64,000 nucleotides of DNA, from NCBI GenBank assembly GCA_032622095.1, contig CP136069.1, positions 87,134,958 to 87,198,957 on the forward strand, written 5' to 3'. How positions within the stretch are numbered: position 1 is the first letter of the stretch; the number at the start of each line of letters is the position of its first letter. The notes beneath the pieces were generated by a model. It worked only from the letters and a program-made list of their open reading frames with translations, did no database searches and was not told the DNA's origin. Positions 34,944 to 45,650 of the stretch are shown here, piece after piece. The position numbers and the translations under genes are program-made. This DNA is from Siphonodentalium dalli. Lineage: Eukaryota; Mollusca; Scaphopoda; Gadilida; Siphonodentaliidae.

Positions 34944-35390
34944 CTGAGATTACATTAACACAAAAAATACTAAAATGGATACACACCACAGCGAAAGCCA
35001 CTCATTACATTTTTATATGATTTGTTTTTTTTACTTTAAAACAGTTTTTATTTGTAATACATTTGGTATACATTGATTCCGTTTTTTTTTAATGGAACAA
35101 TAACTTATTCACTTTTGTGGTGAATGTGGAGAATATATACGAGCGAGTAGACATTCATGGCATGATCTAATCACAAACACCAAGGAATCGGCTTTATATG
35201 GAAGAAATCCGCAACCAGAAGAAGATTCGTGCCATTATCTACTCACCATCACCAAGGAATCGGGTTTACCAGCCTAAAGGCCGAATCAGCAGGTTACCTT
35301 AAAATCCGCAACCAGAAGGAACTAAGGATGAGCTGTTTCTATTTTGAATCACACCAGCTCATACTATAAAAAAAACCCTAAACAGTTCAC

Positions 35391-35490
35391 CTGATCCCGC
35401 AGTGACCGGTGCAGCTGTTGTCACACCGGTCGTATAACGTGGTTGATGTTGTAGTTGTTGTGGGCGCGGGTGGAAAGAACAAGCCCTGCA
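35391..35490 (-). pseudogene. Decayed exon-2 copy C
   Basis: It is 100 nt, having lost 11 nt relative to exon 2; it keeps the Thr tract (APTTTTTSTTLYDRC) but changes frame near its 3' end. The acceptor (TTTCAG) and donor (GTGAAC) remain. The 10.7-kb element is inserted about 19 bp beyond the exon, in the preceding intron flank. Confidence 0.8.
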
Positions 35491-35518
35491 CTGAAATTAC
35501 ATTAACCCAAACATACTC

Positions 35519-35545
35519 CGAACATGACAATTGGAACTTATTCCC
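35519..35545 (+). repeat. Left terminal inverted repeat
   Basis: 27 bp, begins CGAACATGACAATTGGAACT; the exact complement is at 46231-46257. Confidence 0.88.
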
Positions 35546-35699
35546 GATTAGAAGATAATGGGGCTCCTTGGGTTCAATCGTAAAAATGGGCATATGGGAC
35601 TCGTTAGGTTCAATCGTAAAATTGGGCATAAGTGTATTTTGAGTATGTTAGTACTATAATATAGTACTATATATTTGAGAATCGTTGATAAAAATGGGC

Positions 35700-35965
35700 G
35701 TAAGTATATTTTCGATATGGTCGTGTCCCAAAAATTTCAAAAACTTCCAAAACTTCAAAAATTTCAAAAACTTCAAAAACTTCAAACATTTCAAAAATTT
35801 CAAAAACTTTCAAAAATTTCAAAAATTTCAAAAACTTCACAAATTTCAAAAACTTCAAAAATATCAAAACATTTCAAAACATTTCAAAAACTTCAAAACA
35901 TTTAAAAAAATTCAACAAATTTCAAAAAATTCAACAAATTTCAAAAATTTCAAACAATTTCAATA
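35700..35965. repeat. AAAAACTTC/AAAATTTC microsatellite at the outer part of the left arm
   Basis: A run of TTTCAAAAACTTCAAAAA-type units. The right-arm counterpart is at 42722-43010. It can be read as long F/K/N/Q-rich ORFs in several frames on both sides, which is a composition effect. Confidence 0.9.
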
Positions 35966-35967
35966 TA

Positions 35968-36300
35968 ATGAAGATGACGAGCAACCAATTTTCGACTGGC
36001 CTGAGGCATTACGTTATGGAATGAATAACGACAGCGGATCAGCGAGCAGATCAGAGAGCGGATCAGACAATTGGTCTTCTGAAAGTTCATATCGGGACAT
36101 AGAAGCCGATTTTTGAAGTACTAGCTCACAATCATCTTTTACCTGTTCAGAATGTCACAGTTACCAACACCAGCTCGAGGATTGGGACCTGGAAATTGAA
36201 CTTATTGTGGAGTACACATATCTGTTGGACAGTGCCTATTGATCCGAAGAAATGTCTGACGATTCTGTCAACTGGGATTAAAAAAATGAACACTTTAAAT
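35968..36300 (+). pseudogene. Small acidic ORF, left-arm copy (broken)
   Basis: In frame with the microsatellite ORF, 35972-36116 encodes DDEQPIFDWPEALRYGMNND, then a Ser/Gly/Asp stretch and SSYRDIEADF before TGA. The same frame then continues with SECHSYQHQLEDWDLEIEL and further acidic sequence, but in this arm it has a second TGA and later loses frame. It lies convergent to the ATPase copy of this arm. No known family. Confidence 0.4.
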
Positions 36301-37455
36301 ATTGTATATCCTACCATATGTGAATTATGTCATCACCAATAAATACATGTATAATCGATTATCTTTTCAATAATAATATCTCGCTGGGTTCTATCGTGAT
36401 AAAAATCTTTGACCTAGTTACCACCTGTGCTCAATCGCTCTTTATTTAAATAACAGGGAGGCTACTCTAACACTCTTAGTTTTTCCAACAAAATAGTTAT
36501 CAAATTCGATCACCAATAGAACTGTCTGTGAAACAACGATGACTTATAACAATCTTTAACTTATTTATCGATATATGCTAGAACATGGCCGCAACAAAAT
36601 CATGACCATAACAAAAAACATTACCTTACCATTACGCATGAATATAAATTTACCATGCGTGAATACTGTCAGATTATCGTCTGATGAGCAAATCCGATGT
36701 TTACATTATACTTAATCTCAGGTATGACTAGAATTGTATCATGTGTGCACACACATATATATATGGTCATAGCGTGACGAGCAAAATGTGATATTTACAC
36801 ACTTAAGCTATGGACAAACAATACATCTTGCATATGTAGTGGAGTGGCATTGTACTTCATTGTGAATTAAGTCACTCTGTGTTATTTGACCATATATATA
36901 CCTGTTACACCTTAGCCATTGGTTTATTGTAATTTAATGAAATTTTACACATCGTGATTGCTTTCAAAAATAGTGCAACTTACCTGTTGGTAATACACGA
37001 ATGAAGAGCGTTTAACTGATACGAAATTACTACACGAATGAACTGAAATTTATATTTCACATCTTCCCAACAACAGATACAGACATAGTGTTATACTATC
37101 TTGCATGTACCCATGCTATGACATCATTAGAAGGGGCAATACACTCAAGGAGTTAAAGTGACACGAACCAAGGGACGTGATGCAATATTGGTGTTTGAAT
37201 ATTAAAGGAACACAAGACACTCTAAAGGGACACAATACACTCATTATGAATGAATGTTAACAATACAAGCGCAGTGGTTGAAAGTTAAAATGACACAGAA
37301 CAATATTTAAAGTTCAAATTTTCGGGCACTTAATGCGCCTTTTATCATTACGTATCGTTTCTCACTCTACAATTCCCAATAATCCACTCACTCTCTCCCC
37401 GCTTATAGATATATAACGAAAACGAGAATATCATGTTGATGAAGTTTATTGAAAT

Positions 37456-39030
37456 TTAATCGTCCGAATTGTCATCACTTTCGTCAGAAGTGTTATTTGT
37501 TTCGTCCATGAATTTTTCTAGCATCGGTTTGTACTTTAATATTGACATTTTCACTGTATCACATTCTCCATAACCATTATTCAAATATTTGTCGACTTTA
37601 TCCATGACTCTGTTGTGCAGAGTCCCATTGCGCAGCTGCAGATACGCAAATATTGTCATAGCATAACCAGTCATAAATTGCTTCATATCTTTACTTTTAA
37701 GGTCCTTGTCAGCTTGTACTCTTGCTTCTGTTTCTTTCGAGCCATTTTCCTTATACGTGTCCACTATATCACTCCATTCCTCATGTGTTTTATCTCTACT
37801 CTCATCACACAAACTTTTGAAGTATTCATCTTCACTAAATTTAATTTTCTTATTCTGACTATCATCCGTGTCCTCGGTTAATTTTCGTTTTAACTTATTT
37901 TCTTGACACCAGTTTTTTACGTGTCTCTGAACATCATAATGATCTTCGAACAAAAGCCCGCAGTCATTACAAGGGTACGACATGTCTTCTCGAATGTCTA
38001 TGTTTTGTCGGTTCTTCTTATTAATTTCATTGAGCTCACCAGGTGGCCTTATGTCGTTAGTATAGTCATTATATTTACCCTGGGGCACAATATAATTATA
38101 TGCTATGCCCTTCTGTTGACCATGGAGTTCTCTGTCATCGTATTTCATCGCATTCTGTTGACCCTGGGTCTCAGTGTCTTTTGTATGTTTTTTCATCCCA
38201 TTCTGTTCATCTGGGTGTTCTCTGTCTTTTTGGAGATTATATTTCATGCCATTCCATTCACCCATATGTTGGTTCGTGTCCTCTTTTAGTACATTCTGTC
38301 GCAGACGTAATGTGTCCGGTGTTGCGGCTTTTAAATCCACCAGTAGGTAACCGTACGGTTCACTCGTCGCTTCCGAAAACTCTCGAACCATACGCTGAGG
38401 ACATTCAGGATACATCTGTCTTGATAATGTTGAAATTAATCCCTTGTCGATTGGGTTATTGAACAATACCAAATATTGACAATTTCGTCGTTGCGTTGGA
38501 TCTTTGTCGAAGTAGAAATTCAAGTCATCGAGTATAACTAGATTTTTATACCGGGGGTTGATAAGAGAATCCAAGTTTGCTGGTATTCCTCGTATAAAGT
38601 TGACCTGAGGGGTGACGGTATACTTTATTTCGTCATATAGGGGCTGCCAATATTTATAAAACCATATTATTCTGTCAGGTGCGGGTGATATTTTTGAGGC
38701 AGACTTTTGTAGCAAGGTTTTCACGAAGTATGTCTTCCCACTAGATGTCGGTCCACTTACACATGCCGTGAATGGATGCTTGAAAATAAAATCTTCTTGG
38801 ACATTGGCCATTGGATCATCAAAGCAGGATGTTATGTCGCTTTGTTGCTGTAATGGCTGTTGTTGTGGCTGATGATGCTGCTGCCTGTTGCTGCTACTGT
38901 TTGTTGCTGCTGCTTGGTGCTGTTGCTGTGGGTGTCGGTTAACAAACTCAGTGTGCTTAGATTGTACATGTCTTATTAAATCATGGTTCCGCACATACTC
39001 ACTAGAGAAAATTGAACACTGGTGCTTCAT
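37456..39030 (-). pseudogene. Zinc-finger/packaging-ATPase-like gene, left copy (defective)
   Basis: An uninterrupted 524-codon ORF, almost identical to the 554-codon right copy. An in-frame 90-nt deletion removes the 30 residues right after the Walker B aspartates (right-copy residues 171-200), which includes the SHH segment and the LISLNHN sensor-like motif. The second Cys of the N-terminal C2H2 finger is Phe (CSIF instead of CSIC). Walker A (GPTSSGKT) is kept. I expect no ATPase activity, although the frame is intact and a protein could still be made. Flanking 3' sequence and the AATAAA just after the stop are as in the other arm. Confidence 0.85.
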
Positions 39031-39203
39031 TTATACTTGACTAAAATGTCTCGGTATATGGATTTCCTTTATACAAATGTTCCTTATAACCTAAAATATG
39101 TCCTGTCCGTATGTTTGATAACTTTATGTAGATGAAATAGTCTGCCGGAGAAGCACTGTGTAGACGGGGAATCAACAGGTCTTGTCGGTAAGAGAGTCAG
39201 ACG

Positions 39204-39445
39204 AGAAGTGAAGTCTCGGCTATTAAAACATAGTAATGCGATAGCGAACATCAAACGAGTCTGGGCACGCATATCTGTCAAAAGATACAATAGCCGTCAT
39301 TGGTCAATCTATCCTCGGTATCACTTTTCGATCTATAAAATCAATTTCACCGAGAGGTTCCCTCGTCATTGGTAGTGACGTAATTGCGGCGTTTTGCGGT
39401 ATTTTACTGCGGCGCCGGCGCCGTTACCACCGTCGTTGCCGCCGG
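39204..39445. promoter_or_regulatory. Unique 242-bp spacer between divergent ATPase genes
   Basis: The only part of the palindrome not duplicated. It holds a TATAAAA box at 39334-39340, about 280 bp before the right start codon, and a 14-bp GC palindrome CGGCGCCGGCGCCG at 39410-39423 within a GC-rich patch. Since the genes diverge from it, it may work as a bidirectional promoter or as the hairpin tip of a foldback intermediate. That is inference; no initiation site is visible. Confidence 0.4.
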
Positions 39446-39618
39446 CGTCTGACTCTCTTACCGACAAGACCTGTTGATTCCCCGTCTACACAGTACTTCT
39501 CCGGCAGACTATTTCATCTACATAAAGTTATCAAACATACGGACAGGACATATTTTAGGTTATAAGGAACATTTGTATAAAGGAAATCCATATACCGAGA
39601 CATTTTAGTCAAGTATAA

Positions 39619-41283
39619 ATGAAGCACCAGTGTTCAATTTGCTCTAGTGAGTATGTGCGGAACCATGATTTGATAAGACATGTACAATCTAAGCACACTG
39701 AGTCTGTTAACCGACACCCACAGCAGCAGCACCAAGCAGCAGCAACAAACAGTAGCAGCAACAGGCAGCAGCATCATCAGCCACAACAACAGCCATTACA
39801 GCAACAAAGCGACATAACATCCTGCTTTGATGATCCAATTGCCAATGTCCAAGAAGATTTTATTTTCAAGCATCCATTCACGGCATGTGTAAGTGGACCG
39901 ACATCTAGTGGGAAGACATACTTCGTGAAAACCTTGCTACAAAAGTCTGCCTCAAAAATATCACCCGCACCTGACAGAATAATATGGTTTTATAAATATT
40001 GGCAGCCCCTATATGACGAAATAAAGTATACCGTCACCCCTCAGGTCAACTTTATACGAGGAATACCAGCAAACTTGGATTCTCTTATCAACCCCCGGTA
40101 TAAAAATCTAGTTATACTCGATGACTTGATGAACACTTCATCAAAAGACCAGAGAGTTAATGATTTGCATTCCGAAGGAAGTCACCATTTGAACTTATCT
40201 TTGATAAGTTTGAACCATAATTTCTACTACAACAAAGATCCAACGCAACGACGAAATTGTCAATATTTGGTATTGTTCAATAACCCAATCGACAAGGGAT
40301 TAATTTCAACATTATCAAGACAGATGTATCCTGAATGTCCTCAGCGTATGGTTCGAGAGTTTTCGGAAGCGACGAGTGAACCGTACGGTTACCTACTGGT
40401 GGATTTAAAAGCCGCAACACCGGACACATTACGTCTGCGACAGAATGTACTAAAAGAGGACACGAACCAACATATGGGTGAATGGAATGGCATGAAATAT
40501 AATCTCCAAAAAGACAGAGAACACCCAGATGAACAGAATGGGATTAAAAAACATACAAAAGACACTGAGACCCAGGGTCAACAGAATGCGATGAAATACG
40601 ATGACAGAGAACTCCTTGGTCAACAGAAGGGCATAGCATATAATTATATTGTGCCCCAGGGTAAATATAATGACTATACTAACGACATAAGGCCACCTGG
40701 TGAGCTCGATGAAATTAATAAGAAGAACCGTCAAAACATAGACACTCGAGAAGACATGTCGTACCCTTGTAATGACTGCAGGCTTTTGTTCGAAGATCAT
40801 TATGATGTTCAGAGACACGTAAAAAACTGGTGTCAAGAAAATAAGTTAAAACGAAAATTAACTGAGGACACGGATGATAGTCAGAATAAGAAAATTAAAT
40901 TTAATGAAGATGAATACTTCAAAAGTTTGTGTGATGAGAGTAGAGATAAAACACATGAGGAATGGAGTGATATAGTGGACACGTATAAGGAAAATGGCTC
41001 GAAAGAAACAGAAGCAAGAGTACAAGCTGACAAGGACCTTAAAAGTAAAGATATGAAGCAATTTATGACTGGTTATGCTATGACAATATTTGCGTATCTG
41101 CAGCTGCGCAATGGGACTCTGCACAACAGAGTCATGGATAAAGTCGACAAATATTTGAATAATGGTTATGGAGAATGTGATGCAGTGAAAATGTCAATAT
41201 TAAAGTACAAACCGATGCTAGAAAAATTCATGGACGAAACAAATAACACTTCTGACGAAAGTGATGACAATTCGGACGATTAA
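39619..41283 (+). CDS. C2H2 zinc-finger protein with viral/Polinton-type packaging-ATPase-like domain
   Basis: Intronless, 554 aa. Residues 5-26 form a C2H2 finger (C5, C8, H21, H26). A Gln/His/Ser-rich linker (about 33-64) follows. The P-loop domain has Walker A GPTSSGKT (93-100), Walker B LVILDD (164-169) and a polar sensor-like LISLNHN (195-201), followed by TQRRN with candidate arginine-finger residues. This order resembles FtsK/HerA-type packaging ATPases of large DNA viruses and Polintons, which pump DNA into capsids; the assignment is from motifs only. A second, C2HC-type finger (C384, C387, H400, C405) separates a charged, repetitive middle from a helical C-terminal region and an acidic tail (SDESDDNSDD). 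The start is supported by the mirror copy. AATAAA overlaps the 3' UTR at once (41289). Alternatives: another P-loop NTPase of a selfish element. Confidence 0.85.
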   Translation: MKHQCSICSSEYVRNHDLIRHVQSKHTESVNRHPQQQHQAAATNSSSNRQQHHQPQQQPLQQQSDITSCFDDPIANVQEDFIFKHPFTACVSGPTSSGKTYFVKTLLQKSASKISPAPDRIIWFYKYWQPLYDEIKYTVTPQVNFIRGIPANLDSLINPRYKNLVILDDLMNTSSKDQRVNDLHSEGSHHLNLSLISLNHNFYYNKDPTQRRNCQYLVLFNNPIDKGLISTLSRQMYPECPQRMVREFSEATSEPYGYLLVDLKAATPDTLRLRQNVLKEDTNQHMGEWNGMKYNLQKDREHPDEQNGIKKHTKDTETQGQQNAMKYDDRELLGQQKGIAYNYIVPQGKYNDYTNDIRPPGELDEINKKNRQNIDTREDMSYPCNDCRLLFEDHYDVQRHVKNWCQENKLKRKLTEDTDDSQNKKIKFNEDEYFKSLCDESRDKTHEEWSDIVDTYKENGSKETEARVQADKDLKSKDMKQFMTGYAMTIFAYLQLRNGTLHNRVMDKVDKYLNNGYGECDAVKMSILKYKPMLEKFMDETNNTSDESDDNSDD

Positions 41284-41288
41284 ATTTC

Positions 41289-41294
41289 AATAAA
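41289..41294 (+). terminator. AATAAA polyadenylation signal of the right ATPase copy
   Basis: It lies 5 nt after the TAA stop; the same hexamer is mirrored in the left arm. A signal this close to the stop implies a very short 3' UTR. Confidence 0.55.
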
Positions 41295-42376
41295 CTTCAT
41301 CAACATGATATTCTCGTTTTCGTTATATATCTATAAGCGGGGAGAGAGTGAGTGGATTATTGGGAATTGTAGAGTGAGAAACGATACGTAATGATAAAAG
41401 GCGCATTAAGTGCCCGAAATTTTGAACTTTAAATATTGTTCTGTGTCATTTTAACTTTCAACCACTGCGCTTGTATTGTTAACATTCATTCATAATGAGT
41501 GTATTGTGTCCCTTTAGAGTGTCTTGTGTTCCTTTAATATTCAAACACCAATATTGCATCACGTCCCTTGGTTCGTGTCACTTTAACTCCTTGAGTGTAT
41601 TGCCCCTTCTAATGATGTCATAGCATGGGTACATGCAAGACAGTATAACACTATGTCTGTATCTGTTGTTGGGAAGATGTGAAATATAAATTTCAGTTCA
41701 TTCGTGTAGTAATTTCGTATCAGTTAAACGCTCTTCATTCGTGTATTACCAACAGGTAAGTTGCACTATTTTTGAAAGCAATCACGATGTGTAAAATTTT
41801 CATTAAATTACAATAAACCAATGGCTAAGGTGTAACAGGTATATATATGGTCAAATAACACAGAGTGACTTAATTCACAATGAAGTACAATGCCACTCCA
41901 CTACATATGCGAGATGTATTGTTTGTCCATAGCTTAAGTGTGTAAACATCACATTTTGCTCGTCACGCTATGACCATATATATATATGTGTGCACACATG
42001 ATACAATTCTAGTCATACCTGAGATTAAGTATAATGTAAACATCGGATTTGCTCATCAGACGATAATCTGACAGTATTTACGCATGGTAAATTTATATTC
42101 ATGCGTAATGGTAAGGTAATGTTTTTTTGTTATGGTCATGATTTTGTTGCGGCCATGTTCTAGCATATATCGATAAATAAGTTAAAGATTGTTATAAGTC
42201 ATCGTTGTTTCACAGACAGTTCTATTGGTGATCGAATTTGATAACTATTTTGTTGGAAAAACTAAGAGTGTTAGAGTAGCCTCCCTGTCAAAGATTTTTA
42301 CCACGATAGAACCCAGCGAGATATTATTATTGAAAAGATAATCGATTATACATGTATTTATTGGTGATGACATAAT

Positions 42377-42720
42377 TCACATATGGTAGGATATACAATA
42401 TTTAAAGTATTCATTTTTTAAATCCCAGTTGACAGAATCGTCAGACATTTCTTCGGATGAATAGGCACTGTCCAACAGATATGTGTACTCCTCCATAAGT
42501 TCAATTTCCAGGTCCCAATCCTCGAGCTGGTGTTGGTAACTGTGACATTCTGAACAGGTAAAAGATGATTGTGAGCTAGTACTTCAAAAATCGGCTTCTA
42601 TGTCCCGATATGAACTTTCAGAAGACCAATTGTCTGATCCGCTCTCTGATCCGCTGTCGTTATTCATTCCATAACGTAATGCCTCAGGCCAGTCGAAAAT
42701 TGGTTGCTCGTCATCTTCAT
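42377..42720 (-). pseudogene. Small acidic ORF, right-arm copy with one in-frame TGA
   Basis: The minus strand encodes EDDEQPIFDWPEALRYGMNN...SSYRDIEADF, a TGA (42584-42586), then about 68 further codons in the same frame (SECHSYQHQLEDWDLEIELM, EEYTYLLDSAYSSEEMSDDS, VNWDLKNEYFKYCISYHM) to a TGA at 42377-42379. Apart from the shared TGA the frame is open and protein-like (acidic, Tyr-rich, one Cys-x2-Cys). Upstream, the frame is closed by a TAA in the microsatellite and has no good ATG. It could be a decayed second gene of the element or the two exons of a spliced one. Confidence 0.4.
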
Positions 42721-43181
42721 TATATTGAAATTTTTGAAATTATTTGAAATTTTGAAATTTTTGAAATGTTTTGAAATGTTTGAAGTTTTGAAATTTGTGA
42801 AATTTTTGAAATATTTTTAAATTTTTTGAAATTTTTGAAGTTTTTTGAATTTTTGAATTTTTTGAAATTTTTGAAGTTTTTGAAATTTTTGAAATTTTGG
42901 AATTTTTGAAATTTTTGAAATTTTTGAAATTTTTGAAGTTTTTGAAGTTTTTGAAGTTTTTGAAGTTTTTGAAATTTTTGAAATTTTGGAAGTTTTGGAA
43001 TTTTTTTGGACACGACCATATCGAAAATATACTTACGCCCATTTTTATCAACGATTCTCAAATATATAGTACTATAGTACTAACATACTCAAAATACAAA
43101 TGCCCAATTTTACGATTGAACCTAACGAGTCCCATATGCCCATTTTTACGATTGAACCCAAGGAGCCCCATTATCTTCTTC

Positions 43182-43320
43182 CTATTCCTTATTTTCAAAA
43201 ATGTCGCTTTCGACAGATTTGACGGCATACCACCTAGAAACACCCCGACCCCCCCCCCCCCCACCATCACCCCGGGGGTGCCACCCCGAGGGGGTGAAAA
43301 TGGGGGAAGGACATGTGACA
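43182..43320. repeat. Inner copy of the element's right subterminal region
   Basis: CTATTCCTTATTTTC..AAATGTCGCTTTCGAC, then ACACCCCGACCCCCC and GGGTGAAAATGGG, is the reverse complement of 46085-46235 with deletions. Overlapping ORFs on both strands (43058-43401) are Pro/Gly translations of it. Confidence 0.75.
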
Positions 43321-43356
43321 TATTTATTTTTTTCTGAATTTTCTGGACGAATTCGT

Positions 43357-43486
43357 TCATTTAAAGTGATACTGTACGCCATTTCAATAATTTCCCGATG
43401 ATAACAGCGATCTAATATCGATAATAGATCATAATATATAGAAAACTAAGTAATTTGAGTCGGAGATGTATTCTGTAAACGTTCAG
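43357..43486. mobile_element. Left part of a TTAA-type MITE (AAAGGGGTACTGTACGCC family), interrupted
   Basis: TTTAAAGTGATACTGTACGCC...GTATTCTGTAAACGTTCAG matches 63183-63300. The continuation (GGTTAATAGGCTATCTTAAA) is found only at 45651-45785, after the nested insertion. The right end is missing. Confidence 0.75.
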
Positions 43487-45650
43487 GGCCCTGTTTCATG
43501 AAAGCAACTTATGACATAGTTGGGACTTAAGATGGTCATAAGTTCAAACTTCAGTCATAAGTGCGTTTCACGAACAAGGTCTTAACTTAAGATGGTCTTA
43601 ACTTTTGTCTTAACTTTAAGACTGCTGTGAGGTGTCATAAGATAATCTTAAAGTTAAGACCAACGTGATAAGTGGCATATCGATCACAAGTATGGCGGCC
43701 TATGTTATTTTGCAAATTACGGAGATATCTGTACATTGTCTGGGTGGGCAATTCGTCGTCTGGTATACAGGGTCGTGGCTACAGAGTGAGAGGGGGCGTT
43801 CGCATCGAAATGTCCAACTACACCCCCTTAAACAACACCAAATTCTCTTTGGGTTTAAACATTCCAACTGGTACCTCAAACTTTCCAAAACCATAGTTTG
43901 GAGAGGGCAACCCCCCCCCCCCCACCGTATCACAATAGGGTTAGTTTGGTAAAAACAATTCAGAGCACAGGCTTATCATCAGGGACGTGGCTAATGGGGT
44001 TTGTGTGTTGCCCCCCCCCCCCCCCCCCCCCCACACACACTTTGGTCAAAATGTTTAGCAATTGGAAATTTCATGCCTGACAACAACATTAATCGTACAC
44101 TATATATAGGTTTCAATTGTTTGAATTTCTAACTAGTAAAGGAATGTGTTGTTTTAGACAAACAGCAGCAACCGAAAATCACCAACTTTAGGGGCGTCAG
44201 GTTAGAAATTTCGAACTGTTGGAATATTTGAGATACCAATTGGAAAGTTTAAATCCAACGGGTGGGGTGGACATGGCATTTCGCGAACATGGAAGTTTGG
44301 CCCGCTTCAATTAAGGGGCGGGTGCAGTTGGAAATTGCACGATGTACCCCCACCCCAACAGAGACCAACTAGCCACCCCGAGCCTCGTCGAATGTAGGAT
44401 ATAGTCAATTATCAGCTGTGTATGTGACCTATAGGTAATATATATTATAAAATTGTATTACCCACGAAATAAACTTTTGATAAGAATTATGGCCTAGCTC
44501 AAAGCTCACAATCTCCTCTATGTTATTCCATATGTGTGTGGGGAGATGGGGTAAAATGAGTCCAATTAATGTATTGATTCTTTCCTCTTTCCAAATTTCC
44601 GTCGGCTGTTTACAAAGCAGATATGTCATATAGGAAAGGTAACATAAACGATCTTTATCAAAATATGTTTTAGAAATAGTGACAATTTTCTATAGAGAAT
44701 ATTATTTTTAGTGAGTTAATGCCCACGCCCATATGTCGTGATTTTCAAGGCTGTCCAAATTTTTGTCATGTTTTTTTTTCAGGGGTGGGATGACCGTTGT
44801 ACAGCATACTGTATATATGATATACACACCCGTAACGATGACACCCCTTAATACGAGTGTGCTAATGAAAATGTAGTTATATATATATCCATGGTATGAC
44901 AACCGCATAAAACATCTGCATAAAAATAATAAAAAAGTTACTCTAACAAATATTTTTCATTTCCCTTTGAATCGAAAAATGACCTATGTGTGTCCTGGTG
45001 ACATCGCCGATTTATTTTTATTATTGCTACACGTAGAGAGCGGTGGTCGATAATACACGAGTTATGCCGGCTCACATACAAAAATCGCCGCCTGATCATT
45101 GCTCTCATTGGATTAACTCGGCGTGAATGCATGGTCGCAGTCATGCATCGATCCATATAATTATATTGTCTTATTTCTGACACCGCCACTCGTCAGTAAA
45201 CGCAAAGCTCGTCATTTTAAGAGCCTGCGATGTACTCATGTTCGAATTCACATCGTGGAACTCATACAAGTCTAAGATCCATATGCGAATATAAGGCCAC
45301 TGACTATAGACACTATGATACATGCGCTGATTCGCCCAACCCCACCCCAGCCGCTATCCAGCATCCCTGTCACACAATAATGTCAACTCGGACTCGGCTC
45401 TTTCTCGATAACCTCTCAATGCCGTACATAAAGATTGCACAAGCCCACATTTTTTGTTCCGGACTGTAGAAAATTGTCGATAACCAGTCTAAATGAGCGG
45501 GAACTTAACTTACTACTTAATTAGGACTTAATCTTGTTTTGTGAATCGCGTTCTTGAAACGGAAAAGTTACATCTTAAGATCCACCTTAGATCTTAGATT
45601 AAGTCCATCTTAAGATAATCTTATGACCTTGCTTCATGAAACAGGCCCCT
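43487..45650. mobile_element. 2.16-kb element with CCTGTTTCATGAA ends, inserted in the MITE
   Basis: The left end GGCCCTGTTTCATGAAAGCAA faces the right end TTGCTTCATGAAACAGGCCCC; subterminal CTTAAG/TTAAGA motifs abound on both sides. The paralogous MITE at 63285-63310 reads GTAAACGCTCAGGTTAATAGG without an insertion. The target duplication is at most 2-3 bp. The interior contains a TTGGAAATTTC repeat copy (43840-44360), poly-C tracts and unassigned minus-strand ORFs at 44429-44629 and 44938-45189. Superfamily undetermined. Confidence 0.72.

Larger units (their letters stand above)
35550..39203 (-). repeat. Left arm of the giant palindrome
   Basis: This 3.65-kb arm matches 39446-43179 in reverse complement at high identity, over coding and non-coding parts alike (for example TCTAATGATGTCATAGCATG-type sequence beyond the gene). 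Differences include a 90-nt in-frame deletion in the gene here, a 12-nt difference in the acidic ORF, and length changes in the TTTTTGAAA repeat tract. These show that the arms are separate, slightly diverged copies. Confidence 0.93.
39446..43179 (+). repeat. Right arm of the giant palindrome
   Basis: 3.73-kb reverse complement of 35550-39203. It carries the intact gene. Beyond it the sequence continues TTCCTATTCCTTATTTTC, which recurs in reverse complement next to the right terminal repeat (46208-46235), so the right part of the element contains an inner copy of its own subterminal region. Confidence 0.93.

Noticed and set aside
37615-38462. Hydrophobic ORFs opposite the ATPase genes (also 40450-41124)
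   Set aside because: Antisense shadows of the conserved coding sequence, present in both arms for that reason.
42720-43061. Long F/K/N/Q-rich ORFs near the ends of the palindrome
   Set aside because: Products of an AAAAACTTC/AAAATTTC microsatellite, open in several frames.
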